From Allodiplogaster sudhausi (Eukaryota > Nematoda > Chromadorea > Rhabditida > Diplogasteridae), in the NCBI GenBank assembly GCA_945643635.1, contig CALZFC010000001.1, positions 2,736,001 to 2,800,000 of the forward strand: 64,000 nt of DNA. The letters are read 5' to 3'. A program made the translations under genes and the position numbers. Within the stretch, counting starts at the first letter, position 1. Every line of letters starts with the position of its first letter. Below are positions 23,862 to 37,300 of this stretch, one piece after another. The notes beneath the pieces were generated by a model, which saw nothing but the letters and a program-made list of their open reading frames with translations, did not search any database and was not told the origin of the DNA.

Positions 23862-25777
23862 GCTCTCTCTCTCTGTCTGTCTCTCTCTGTCTCTTTCTCT
23901 GTCTCTCTCTCTCCCTCTCTCTTTCTTTCTTTCTCTCTCGCTCTCCATTCCTCTCTCCCCCCACCCCCACTTTCCTCTACATTCCCATTCTCAGGCTCGA
24001 GCCGGCTTTTCCTTGAGAGTCCCTCGAGTTATTTGCCCTTATCATCACCCATCAGAATCACAGTTGATAGGGCTCTCCTCATCTTTCGACCCTTTTTCTT
24101 TCATTAGTGTTTAGATATTTCTCTCTTTCTCGCTCACTCTCTCTCTCTCTTTCCTTGTCTCTCTCTCTCTCCTATAATCTCTCTCTCTTTCCTTCTCTCT
24201 CTTTCTCTCTCTCTCTCGCTCTGTCCATTACCTATACCTTTCACTTTTGCTCTCCCACACACACATCATTTCATCCTTCCTTCCAATTCATGATACAATC
24301 GTCGATATTTGTCTTCTGGAAAGCGGCCCATGATTTGGCAATCATTCTGATAGTAAAGAGGGAGAGAGGGAGAGAGCGCGAGAGAGAAAGAGAGAAAGAG
24401 CGAGAGAGAACGAGAGAAAGAGAGCGAGAGAGAAAAGAGAGACATTCTCAACTTTGCATCTCATCGAGACTCGCTTCATTCTTTCAAGCGGTCATCATTC
24501 TCAAGAGACAAGGGATTGGCCCTTCGCAATCGGGAATTAGAGGCTGGTTGATGATGGGAGTATAATATTGAGAGAGGGAGAGAGAGAAGAGAGTGAAGAG
24601 AGAGAGAGAGGGAGAGAGAGTGAAGAAAGAGAAATAGGCAGAATGACAGGAAGAGAGATAAAGAGAAAGAGAGAGAGAGAGAAGTCTTCATTCTCTTCCT
24701 CATTTGTACCAGCGCACTATTCAAAACCAAAAACTGTGTAGAGCACACAAGGAATACATATACTGATGGTGAATAAGCAAAGGAGAGCGCGTGAATGAAT
24801 AAGTAGTGTGTCGCTTTTCAGAAAGACAACAAACGGTCCGTCGCCCTCTCTCACTCGCCCTCTTTCACTCGCTCGCTCGCTCTCTCTCACACCCTCTTCC
24901 CCCCCTCCGTCCAAAACCAAGTCAACACTAGTGAAGACAAGAGGGCTTCATTCGACGACAACCACAACGCCATTATGAATGGAGGAAGAGTCAAAAAGTT
25001 TTCGCAGCAGAAGAAATAGGCGAGGGCGACAGCTGAAAGTTGAAAGAGAAGAAAGAGACGCTACTTGGGTCATCCGCGGTCCGCGGATATTGTCTTATGG
25101 TTAGGCAAATGAAAAAGGGTGGCCGACAAAGTCTCGGGAATTTGAGAGCCAGGTTGAGAATAAGGAGTTGAAGCGAGAGAGAGACGGAGGGAGAGAGAGA
25201 GTAGAGAAAGAGAGAAAAGGGAGACAAAGCAGAGAGAGAGAATCGGAAGAGAGAGAGAGAGAGAGAGCCCGAAAGCATAGCCATCGGATTCCCCTTTTGT
25301 TCTTGACTAGACAAATCGCCGAGTCCAGAGACCCAAGAAGGCCTGTAAGCAATTGCAATCTCTCCCTTTCTCTCTCTCCTTGTCTTTAAAATTGTTGAAT
25401 ACGGTATCGACAATGTTGGACTCATGTAAGTCGTGCTGGGACCAAATCTTTGGATTACATGTTTGAATGCAGGTTGTTTGAATGCAAGAACAATCAAACC
25501 ATTGCAATGTTCCTTTAGAGGCTGGCCATCTCATTGCACTTGGATATCTGCGAGGGATGACCAGAGGGAGCGAGAGAGCGAGAGAGAGACAACGAGGGAG
25601 AGAGAGAGAACGAGAGACAGAAGGCGAGAGCGAGATTGAGAGAGACAAAGAAACAGAGAGAGAGAGGCCGGAAATGAAACAGTATTAAATAAGAATACCC
25701 TCTTGACCTCACCGAAATTACAGCCCCTGGCTTATCCACATGAATCTGGAATCTGCTGAGATGGCCATTTTAAATCG

Positions 25778-25823
<46 letters not shown>

Positions 25824-26945
25824 TCTCACAGAGGCACTTAATTCTGCACAGCTCTAGTCGAGGTCTCTATGGTGGTATCATCGCCAATTTTAAAGATTCC
25901 CAGATAGTAGTGAGAAAAAGAGAGAGAGAAAGAGAGAGAGAGTCAGAGAGAGACAGAGAGTCAGAGAGAGAGAAGCAGAGAACACAGAGATTGTTGCCTC
26001 TGGAATTGGCCTCATGTCTCTTTGACTCCTCTTCGCACATCTCATCGTCATTTTATGTGATTCGAACCAGTTGTGTCTTTCTCTCACCTTCTCTCACGTC
26101 TCTTCCAACCCTACGCTCTCTCGCATCTCCGCTTTCTCTGTTTATCTCTCATTTCCCTATGCTCTCTTCTTCTCCTGTGCCATCTCGGCAAAAGTAATAA
26201 TTTGTAAGAGAAGTGGGAGGAAATCGTCGTCCTTCTCTGCTTTCAGTGAATCGCAACAACACACTGAAGGGCAAGGGAGCGAGAGAGAGAGCGAAAGAGA
26301 GAGAGAGTGAGAGAGTGAAAGAGAGAAAGAGAGTGAAAGAGAGAGAGAGAGAGATGAAATAGAGGAGAGAGCACAGAGATGTCAGAGTAGCATCCGTCCA
26401 TTGAAAGAAGTAGGTAATGATGTAGCTGTGAGGAAGAAAGGCAGTTAAGAATTATGAGCACAAGGGCGGGAAGACAAGCGCAATAACAAGGAGGAGGCAA
26501 CCAAGCGAGAGAGAGAGAGAGAGTCAGAGAGAAACAGAGAGAGAGAGTCAGAGAGAGAGAGAGAGAGAAGAGAGTAAGACAGGGAGAGAGAAAGAAAGAA
26601 ATAGGGTGCAAAATGTCTTGAGAGCGAGAAAACAAGAGATTGAAAGATCAGAGCGAAATTCAAGGTGCTATAATGGGAAGTGATTAAAGACGGATTATTT
26701 ATCACTTTCTTTGGGAACGCCGCGACCTCTGTCGGGAAATGATGAAATGAATTGAATTCAGCAGAACATATTACGAAATTGATCAACTCGCGATTTCGGT
26801 AGCATAACTTCTGCGCTTACATAAGAATACGTTTGTTTCATACTGAGAAATGGAAGAATTTTTAGTCGGACATGCAAAGGAGGAAAGAGAAAATGAGAAA
26901 GATAGAGAGAGAGGGTAGAGAGAGAGCAGAGAGAGAGAGAGAGAT

Positions 26946-26977
<32 letters not shown>

Positions 26978-27176
26978 GGCAGAGAGAGAGGACAGAGAGA
27001 AAAAGAAAGATAATGAGAGAGAGAGAGGAAAGAGATAGCGCTAAAGAGAGACCTCCATAAACGGCGTTTGCAAAATGTGCGGTATAGCTAATCGCGTAGG
27101 ACGCTGATTGAATTTGATGAGACGAGATGTGAAATGACGTTTACTGTCAATCAAAGAGAACAAGAAAGAAAGCGAA

Positions 27177-27207
<31 letters not shown>

Positions 27208-28318
27208 GAGGGTGAAAAGGAAAGAGAGTGAGAGAGATGCAGATAGAGAAGGAGAGAGAGAGAGAGAGTGAGAGAGTGAGAGAGAGAGATAGATAGAGAA
27301 GGAGAGAGAAAGAGAGAGGGAGAGATGGAGAGAGAGGGAGAGAGGGAGAGATAGGGAGAGAGAAAGAGAGAGAGAAAGAGAAAGAGAAAAAAAGAAATTT
27401 TCCGTTTTCCTCATCCACCTAATTAATGTTATTTTTCCGCTCTTTCCAATCTCAATCACCGGCAGTTATAATTCTCCGACGTCTAATTTCATCAATGAAA
27501 GTTTGTAAGAATAGCGCTAATAATTGCCTAACCTAATTACACATAATAAATGTATATAGTTTGAAAATGATTTTGGTCCATTTAAAATAGGCGTTGTGTA
27601 TATAACATTGCAAGCATATCTGGCCCTCCCACCCAGCGGCTACGGTGTCTGTAGCAATATAACTGGCTAGCGCTCCGCTTTTTTAAGGGCAAAAGATAGG
27701 GACAGCGAGAGAGACAGAGAGAGAGAAAGAGTGAGAGAGAGAGCGAGAAAGCGCGAGATAGTGGGAGGGAGAAAGAAAGGAAGCATCCCGCTTATTACCG
27801 TAAGAATGGAGAGAGAGAGAGCGCGAGAGAGATCAGAGAACATGGATGTTAGATAGGTTTTTTTAAATAAGTTTCTCACTCGCTTCTTTTAAAAACCGTT
27901 GCATTTATTAAATATCCTTGTGTATAGAATGGAGAAAAAGAATGATGTCAAGAAAAAAAATAAGTAAATGAAAACGAAAATTTTGGGGCGAGTTGAAATG
28001 CCGAGATTTAAAGAGAGAAATCTTAAAGTTGCAAAATATAACTTAACTTTTTTAAAAATTTTTTTTATATATTTTTATATATCTTTCTAATTTCCAGATC
28101 GACGCACCCTTGCATTCTTCTGCCACTTTCTATGTTACTCATACATGTATGTATGTACACACTGCAGGGTGTATGGCTCTCGTCAATCTGTGTAAAAGAA
28201 CTTCTCAGAAACGATGCCCCGAGGGCTTGAAGAATAATGATATCGAGAGTGAAGAGGATATAAAGAGAGAGCGCGAGAGAGCAAAGAAAGAGGGAAACAG
28301 AGAGAGGGAGAGGCAAAC

Positions 28319-28359
<41 letters not shown>

Positions 28360-31300
28360 CAGGAAAAGAGAGTGAGACATCTCGAGAATGAAATATAGAT
28401 AAATTGCCACACTAAGGAAGATTTTTTTCTCCTTTTTGCTCCCTCGAAATCTCTTGAACTGCCTTTATCTCTGGCCGAGAGATAAACTTCAGAATCCATA
28501 AATCTCGCTCTGCTCCTTCTTCATCCTCCCTGATGAGCAAAGACGTATGGAAGGAATTAATGTGTTGCACTTTGGGAGTAGATTTCTCTCTCTCTCGCTC
28601 TCTCTCGCTCTCTCTCCCTCGCTCTCTAGCACTCTCTCTTACTCTCTCTAGCACTCTCTCAATCTCCAGCGCTCTCTCTACCTTCCTCTCTCTCTCCAAT
28701 CTCACACGAAAAACTTCCTTGCCTGATAACCAGCCAATCAAGTGAATTCGCTTCGCCGATAATGAAGAGTTTATGACAGAAGAAGAAGAAGAAGAAGAAG
28801 AAAGGATGACTATTGCATTTTTTTCTGGGTCAAAGAGACCTATCATGAAATGATGATCAGGAATGTTGTTGATCACGATTATGACACAAGGATAGAAACG
28901 GTATAGCGATTACGGTATCGGAAATTTGGTTCGAAAAAAAAAGGGAAAAGCTCCAGGGAAAATCCCCTCGCTAGTCTATACTCGGGAGAAGAATAGTAAG
29001 CCTTCTCTGCGAAGATGAAGCGTTTGCAGTAGGGATAAGCTACTGTTCTATTCACGGATATTCCTCATTCCTCTTTCTCTCTCTCTCTCTTTCTCTCTCT
29101 CGCTCTTATTACCTCTCTCTGCTGTCTCTCTCTCTCATCGCTCTTCTGTTTACCCTCTCTCTCTGTCTCTCTGTCTCTCTCTCTCTCTCTACACACAGAA
29201 AAAAATGTGACGCACAATTAATGTTCCATCCAAAATTGTGACCAAAAATGTGACACGCAAGCGGCCGCCGAAGAGAATTGTGACAACGGATGTCACATTT
29301 TGGTGGCAAGGAGGGACGAGGCGATGCGAGAACAGAAAATGTGACATTGTACCACTTTCGACCATGTTTAAAAAATATTCGGAATCATCATTTGAACGGA
29401 ACGTTTAATTTTCGGAAGAAAATCTCGGTTAACAAACACTTAAAACTTATCCTTTTTTTATTTCATGTTTGTAATATTGAATCGCTTTTTGATATGACAT
29501 TTATAACGTGTAAGCGTAGCGATTCTGCTCTTTTGTTTCAGTTAGAAAGCGAGAGTCCCCGGGCCGCGTAGTTAGCCAAGCTGCTCTTTGTGCTCTCGAT
29601 CAACAACTGGAGACTCAACTTCTAATAGTAAGTAATTGAAAAGTTTAACTCATTCATCCCGCTATTGATATGAAAAAGCTGATTTGTTAATGGTTATTCT
29701 TGCAAGTTTCTATTGCAGTTTTTATTCCCTTATTGTTAGCACTTTTGTCTTCTTTTCTCACGAATGAGTGATAAAATTAACATTATTAAATATGCTGAAT
29801 ATGCAACGTTGTTCTTTTATTATCAGGCTAGCCCTTCTTGTCTGCGATTGCTGGAACTAGACAGCGTGTCGGCGCGCGCAGCAAGATCAAATTCTTTCGA
29901 CATCCGAGCGTGGTTTGCTTTTAATTCTTTTCTTCATAAGTTGATACATCTGTTAATTGATGCTGCCATTCTTCCCAACGAATTTAAATATTTAATGTGT
30001 TTTCTCTTTATTGGTACATTAACTATCGTTTATATTTCATGTTGAAATTCGTATACTTATTTCAGCAATTTTATATTTTCAGTATTTCTCTTGCCCAATC
30101 CACCCAACAACCGCGCACCGCGCAGCTTCAACGCTTAAGCTGCTGCATTTTTGTCCAGGTACGATAACTTTTCAGACTCGTCTAACAACTTTGACTTTTA
30201 AATAAGTTTCGTTCGTTTATTGTTCTTTAAGAGTACAAAAAACTCATTTTCCCACACATTGAAAAGTTTGTTCCGAACATTTTTTTTCCTTGTTCATTTG
30301 TTATTACCTATTCCACGTTTATTATTTTTCTTAACTTTGAAAGCAGGATAATACAATTCAAAAGATTTTAAATATAAATAATGCGTTGTTTAGAAAATCG
30401 GTACGCACTCTTCCCCTGACTTCCTACCGGAGCTGGAAGACATCGCATCTCCGCGCAGACCGCGCTTCTGCCATCTGAAGCTGCCGCAGACTTGCGAAGG
30501 TTCGTTATGTTTATATACATTGTCTAGTCTTCAATTCTAGGGTAACGTGGTTAGAAATTTGTAGTTGTTATTATCAGGGAATAGAAGCCACTGTCGATGA
30601 TCCTAAATATTAGCAAGGTTTGTTAGCTGTTTCTGCCCATCTGTCCCTCAGGATGATGCCCAAAATTAGGAATTATTCTGTGAAATCGACAATACCTTTT
30701 TATACCCTATCGGTTATGTAGTTAATTCAATTTCTGGGCAAGTTTCTTTTGTTTTCCAGAAAAAAAACCGTAATCAAACCAGCTCTGTATAACTTATTTA
30801 AAATAAGCGAAACTGTTCTTTTCTTGTTTCTTTCTTTTCTTTTCTAAGAAGTACCGTAACCCAACTCGATGTGTATATTTTAAAAAAAGAAAATAAATTT
30901 TGGTACGACGAATAATTAATGCTTCTTTTTTGCTCAACATTTTATACAGGATTACCATTGTATATTCTGAACTGAAATATTTCCAAATGTAAGTTTTTTC
31001 CAGGTCTCCAACAACACGCCGTCAACCACACTGATCGGAAGCCGTTCGGTGCGACATTTGCAGCAAGGTGGGATATGATTTAACTTATTTTTTTTAAATA
31101 TTTAACATACCGTACTCTCGTCCTTAAACTTATCGAGTATTGGATACTGTTGGTGCAAGTGAAAAGTTACTTGAAACCTTGAGATGCTTTTGTAAGTGCT
31201 TTATGTGACTTACAATTACAATTATCGAAGCTGTAGTTGCTATTGATTAGCGAAGTTACGCTAAGTTTAGAGAATGTAAGCTTATATCTTTTGACTTTTA

Positions 31301-34300
31301 AATTATATTCAAAGGTATTTATTTTCTCCCATTTCTGGGAAACTGTTCTTGATTTTCAGGAGAGTTGCCCAGAACCGTAACCTTACGAAATTTGAGCGAA
31401 TTAATTCGCGAATCCGTACCAATGATTTATTTTAAATGGAAAGTGATAAATTTCTGGACAAGTTTAATTTCTTAAAGGTACCGTATCCCAATCTGTTCTG
31501 TATGTGTCTGTGCAAGTAAATTCCTTGAAGTAATTGAGAATAAGCGATTGCGTTCCTATTCAAAAGAGTAAGTTTTTTGAGTGGATTTTTCTGGGCACCT
31601 TTATGTTTACTATAAACTACCGTAACCCAACCAGTAGTTACAACTGATTGAAAATAAGCGAATCGCTCCATTGTAAGAGTGTTATTTGAAAGTTTTTACA
31701 AAGTATTTTTTTCTGGGCAACTCTTTTGTTTACTATGAACTACTGTAACACAACCCACTGGTTACAACGAATTGAGAATTAACGAATTGCACAAATGCAA
31801 ACGTGTGATTTGTATTTTTCTGTTACAAAGTTGGTTTTTAATTACGTTACAATATCCAATATTTGTTTAAGCATGTTATATGCTTAAGAATATTCATACA
31901 GAAAAAAAATTTCATTATTAAGAGAAAACAATATAGTTATGGAAGAAAGTTTTAGACGAAAAAAGGAATACAAGGCTGCAAGAACTATAGAAAGAAAGAG
32001 CACATAGAAAGATAACATTGAATGTTAATATCTAATGAAAAAGGAAAAAACAATTACAGTTTAGAATCTTAACGATGCGTTGTCCAGCGGACGTCTGCGA
32101 GGAGGAGCTTCCTACATTGGCCCACTTAAAACGGCATTGTCAACAGTCACACCTTGGAGAAAATCAATATCACTGCCGCTTTTGCTCATCTGAGTTCGGA
32201 CGATTTCAAGCATGGCGGGTTCACTTGAGCCAACAACGTGAGTAGTAATTTAAACAAGTAATAACAGTACCTCACTATTGAACATCGCAAGTCTTCTCTT
32301 CAGATCCTGCTCTGATGAGGGGTCTTTATTCCGACAGCAGCGATAGCGATGGTGCAATGGATGTGGATGTTGCTGACAATGGCAACATGGATGCCTCGTC
32401 TCTTCAAGAGGATGTTGAGGAGTTGGACGGCGACATATCTGCAACTGAGCTGGAGGAGGAGGACGATGAGAATGACGACTCGGAAGCGCTCGAAGCTGAT
32501 GATTCGACCAACTTCTGCGAAACGATTAGAGCCGAGATCCTCACCTCCACAAGCCGAATTGGAATAACAGAGTCGGAAACGGATAAAATGGTGGATCTGA
32601 TTCGCCGTATCGCTAAGAACGTTCGAGCCATGAACGACTCCCATTTCGATCAGTTTATGGCGACACTGAACACCGTTGCTACATCATACAGAAGGAAGGC
32701 TGCGCTTCGACAAGAACAGGACTACATTGAACCTTTGCCTCGACAAATGGGGACGATGACTGTCCCCGTACGCGACTTGGATGGGAAGCAGAGTCGTGTC
32801 GATCGACCGTGCAAGTTCTACATTGTCCCACTGAAGGATTCGATAGAAGCGGCCTTTCGGAACGTGGAATTTCAACAGGTTTATCGCTATTTTGTGTTAC
32901 ATTGAAGTATATAGAATCTGTATGCTTTTCAGGTGTTAGAAATGGAGCCATTCGGAAGGGGGAATTTCCTGTCTCCACTGGACGGGCAACGGTTTCGTGA
33001 CGCTACCTCCAGAACGAAGAAACCACTACTTCCGATTGTGGTATACCTCGATGACGTTTGCCCTGGAAGTGGTCTACGAAAGGCGTCGTCTATCCACTCT
33101 CAAACCATGATGTTCTTCACTTTTTCCGGACTGAGACGGCATGCTTCGTGTCTACATAAATGGAAGTAAGTGTCAAAATGCTAAAATAAAAAAAGCAGTT
33201 CTTCAAGTAAATGCTTTAGGTTTCTCTACGCGACATCGTACGGGTCTGATCACAAGGCTTATGGCTACAAGCCTCTTCTAGAAAGCTTCAAGGTGCCGTA
33301 ATATATTTGAAGTAAAATTTTTAAAAAAGCGTAAAAAGTTGTAAATAAAGATCAACAATTAGTTTAACTTCTTAGGTAGAGTTGAACGTACTCTACGAAA
33401 ACGGAATCATGGTGTCGTGGAGAGGGCGAAGCGTTGTCGTCTACCCTTGGCTGCACTCGGTTCTTGGTGATAACCTGGCACTAAACCAAGTCCGCCAGAT
33501 GCAGACGTGCTTTTCCGGAGGTTTCCCTTGCCGTCACTGCTTGACCAACTACCGCGACTTTGGAGCCGTTCACCTAGAGAAGGACTGCCAATTACGGACT
33601 TTGGCGTGGTCGGTTCCTTGTCGTTGATCGGAGATAGGATGAATTTAAGCGATAACTTAAGGTATCAAGCGAACGGCCCTCCTGCTTTTGGCGTGATGGG
33701 GGATTCGCCACTCAACGGCATTACGGGATACCACGTGTCGGAGGATGCCTACTGTGATATCGCCCACGACTTGTACGAGGGCGAGAGCTGCCGTCTTCTA
33801 GGAGTGGTCATTCGGGCCATCATTCGGAATGGACTTCCGCTCAAGGATATCAACGATAAGTTATGTGCCTTTGCTACTGGGCGAGTCGACAGCAGCTGCA
33901 CAATCAACCCAATCCCGGCCGATGTTTCGCAAGGTGACCCTGTGTCCGGGCAAAAGGCAGCCGACACAGCATTTCTCATTCGGCTCGTCCCATTTCTCTT
34001 CCCGTTGGACGTAATGGTTGCGGAACCTGAGATCCGGCTTCTGTTCCAGCGCTTTTCCGAGTTGAGTCGCCTTCTCTGCTCATTCGAGTTGACATCTGGC
34101 GACATTGATTTGGTACGTTCTACGGCCGAGGAATACGTGTCTCTTGCTTGGCGAGTTGTCCCTCTGGACATTCCGCCCTCTCGCGCAGCTGCAGCCCATT
34201 CGTCCAGGCCCATCTACAAGACGCACGCGTTGCTGCACTATGCAGCTGCGATTCGTTCTCTAGGGCCAGTTGGACAACTGAGTACTCTGCAATTCGAGCA

Positions 34301-37300
34301 ACTGAATGCGTACGTCAAGCGACGGTCCTACATTACAAGGAACTTCACGTGTCTGCCGTGCACGTTCGCAACTCACATCCAGCGCACTCTTTGGGCACTA
34401 CGTCTTCAGAAGGAGGTGGAATTCGTTCCCGGAAAAGGAATCGAGCAACATCAAGTGTCAGCGCTCGCACGGGGCAGTTCTGAAGGAACGACGGGTGAAG
34501 TGCACTCTCCTACTCCAGCATCACGGGACACTCTACAAGTCGGGAGACATCGTTTTGCTGAACAAGAGTAGCAGCTTTGTTCCTGCCCAGATCGATTGCT
34601 TCGCATTCACGGAACAAACATGGAAGATCGTTGCAAAGATCGGACATCCCGCTCGATTTGATGACAGCAGACAATGTTGCTTCTTCACCGCATCTGGAGC
34701 GATCACAACTGTCTTTTTCAAGGAACTTTTTGATCCACTGCCTCTTGACGGCTACCCCGAGGGAAATGAGACCGCTTTCATGCCAAGACACGCCCTCTGC
34801 CACTGCTAGAATATTTTCGTTATTTTCTCTTAGCAATAAACAAATACTTTGATCTGAAGATCAATATTTCAATTTATCCCGTTATTTACGACGGCTCACG
34901 AATATGTGATCATTTGCATGATTTATTTCCTAGTTAGTGTGATCTTTAGCGTTAGACCCAATGCGTCTAACCATTCTGTTGGAAGCGGGTGCTCCTGAGC
35001 CCGAGTGTTTGGGCGAAGAGGACTGCTACTTCGAGACCATTGCACAAGTCAAGCAATATGTGAGTACACGGACTGGCTCCCCTCTGACAAATGTCAGGCT
35101 GCAGCTCAACACTCCTCAGCGTATGATAGACGTTCACCCCTCTCAAGTTGTTGCGGCGCCACACGCACATTACATAGCAACAGGAAGCTTACTCGAGGTT
35201 TACCGATTGCCTATCTCTCTAAATGAGTATATTTTTACGTGGATCACTTCTCAGAGTCCGGCAACTTCGACTACGATGAACAGCCAGGAGCTATCCCTCT
35301 CGATTTCTTCCACATTCCTGGCAAAAAATGAGTCCCTTTCGCCAACCAATCCGACTGCGCTCTCGTGGGAGAAAAACGCAGTTTTTCCTGATGATACTCG
35401 AGCGGAGCAAGGTTATACTAAAATGAATGCTCATATCTTAGATTCATGAATTTTCAGTTGATGTTGAAGATGCTAACCTTGTGAGAGAGAAAGTCGACAA
35501 AGATCGCGATCTTGAAGAGCTTGGAGGTAAATCATACTCAGATTGTAAGCGCAGCTAGTAATTCATTTAATTTACTTAGCGATTTCTCATCCCTCGACAC
35601 CTCAAGTTCGCTCGGAGTCACCGTTGGTCAGAACTCCCTCGGCAGTTCCAGATCGGACGATGTACACAGGCAGGCCTTTAAATTTCTGTTTAGTAAACTG
35701 CACTTTTGTCTGTTGTATCCTTTAGTATGCAAGCAAAACTCGGCGCAAGCAGATTTAATTAATTTTCCTTTAAAACAAGTAAACGTATGCGTTTAAGACC
35801 CCTTCTACCATCGTCTGAACCAGCGCCTTTTGAAATGCAGCTTTGAGAAGTTATTGGTTGGCAAGCAAGGAGCTCCATTCCTCAAGAGGCTACAAGATGA
35901 CCCGTCGTATGACATTTCGGACGACAGGGTTGGCCGCTGCCTGCTTACGAGAAGGATCGCCGACTTTCTGCTGACATACGCTGACACGCTAGTTTTCAAC
36001 TCTTGAACAACTGATATTTTACCGCACTTTTTTAGCAGAGAAAAACCATCCCCGAAAGAGACGCGGAGCTTCGTTACGCATCTATTCGCAGGATACCCCA
36101 ACTGTTCTATAGTTAGCAACCTTTTTTTCTACACAACAGTTTTTAACTGAATGAAGATCATTATGAAATTTGAAAGACTCGATAACGCATTGCTAGTTAC
36201 CTGAATTTTCTCTGATGTAACTACAGAAAGCATTTCAGGATGCCTTCATCGACAGCCACAAGGGACTTGTCGAATGCCGCGTTAGGCGGGTCAGATCTCT
36301 TCTTGGAAAAAGAAGCTTGCTATCACAGCCCATCAGAGAGTACAAGAAGAAAGCAGGCAGCCGAGAGTGGCTTGCTTCTTCGGATAACGAGGAGGAGAGA
36401 GAAACTGACGATCATTTAAATGTCAGTTAAAGCTCTACAAGATACTGTTATATTTTGAAAATTAAAGGCATTACAAACCTTTTGTTTAAGCGAATTAACA
36501 ACTTGATACACGGCTCTGTCGAGCACCTCGAACTCCTTAAGCAGAAGAGGTTTTTGTCTCTCGAGTCTTTAAAGTTATACAGATATTTCATTTTGTCATA
36601 TATAAGAGAGTCTTTAGATTAAAATGTAAAATTCTACTACTAGTAGCAGCTCTCTCACAAATGGCGATATATAATTTTTTTAGAAACTGTCGTATACGCT
36701 TTTGCCAGAACAATCCTCCGCGAGCAACAATGACACGTTACTCCTTCTACGCGCAGTCCCGTTACGTATGTGATTTTTTATTTGTCGGATTTTGTTTTAC
36801 ATTTAAATAATTTGTCTATACTTACATGAGTTATTTCTTGCTCTATGGCTTGAGTTTAGAACAAAATTTTTGGAATTCACATTAGACAAATATACTTTTG
36901 AATTTGCTTGCAGATTGTCGATGACTTCATCGCGTCAAAGTGCGCTTCCGCGGGAGACTTTCCACGGAGATTGCAAGAGAAGATTGCGCCGGCAATGTCT
37001 CAGCGTGCCCTGCGCGTAATATCCGAAGCGAAGAGAAGATCTCTTGTTGAAGCGAACGCCTTCCCGCCTGGAAAAATGGTTCGGTATTCTCAACCTTATA
37101 AAGTTTTGAGTTATCGAAAAAAATGCATCCATGTGTACTAAGTATTTATCTTTGTAACCCAGGTTCAATTGTATTTCCAAACTATTCATCGAACTGTTAA
37201 AAAGAGAATAATTGTATGCCTCAGATTTCGCTACATTCGAGTTCTTACTCAACATGCTGGCACTGTTCGAGCATACAGACAAAAAGAAGAAGCCATCTCG

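Noticed and set aside
33606..33661. Frameshift mutation in the transposase between residues 424 and 425
   Set aside because: A 56-bp intron with donor GGC|gtggtc and acceptor acttaag restores phase exactly, so no mutation needs to be assumed.
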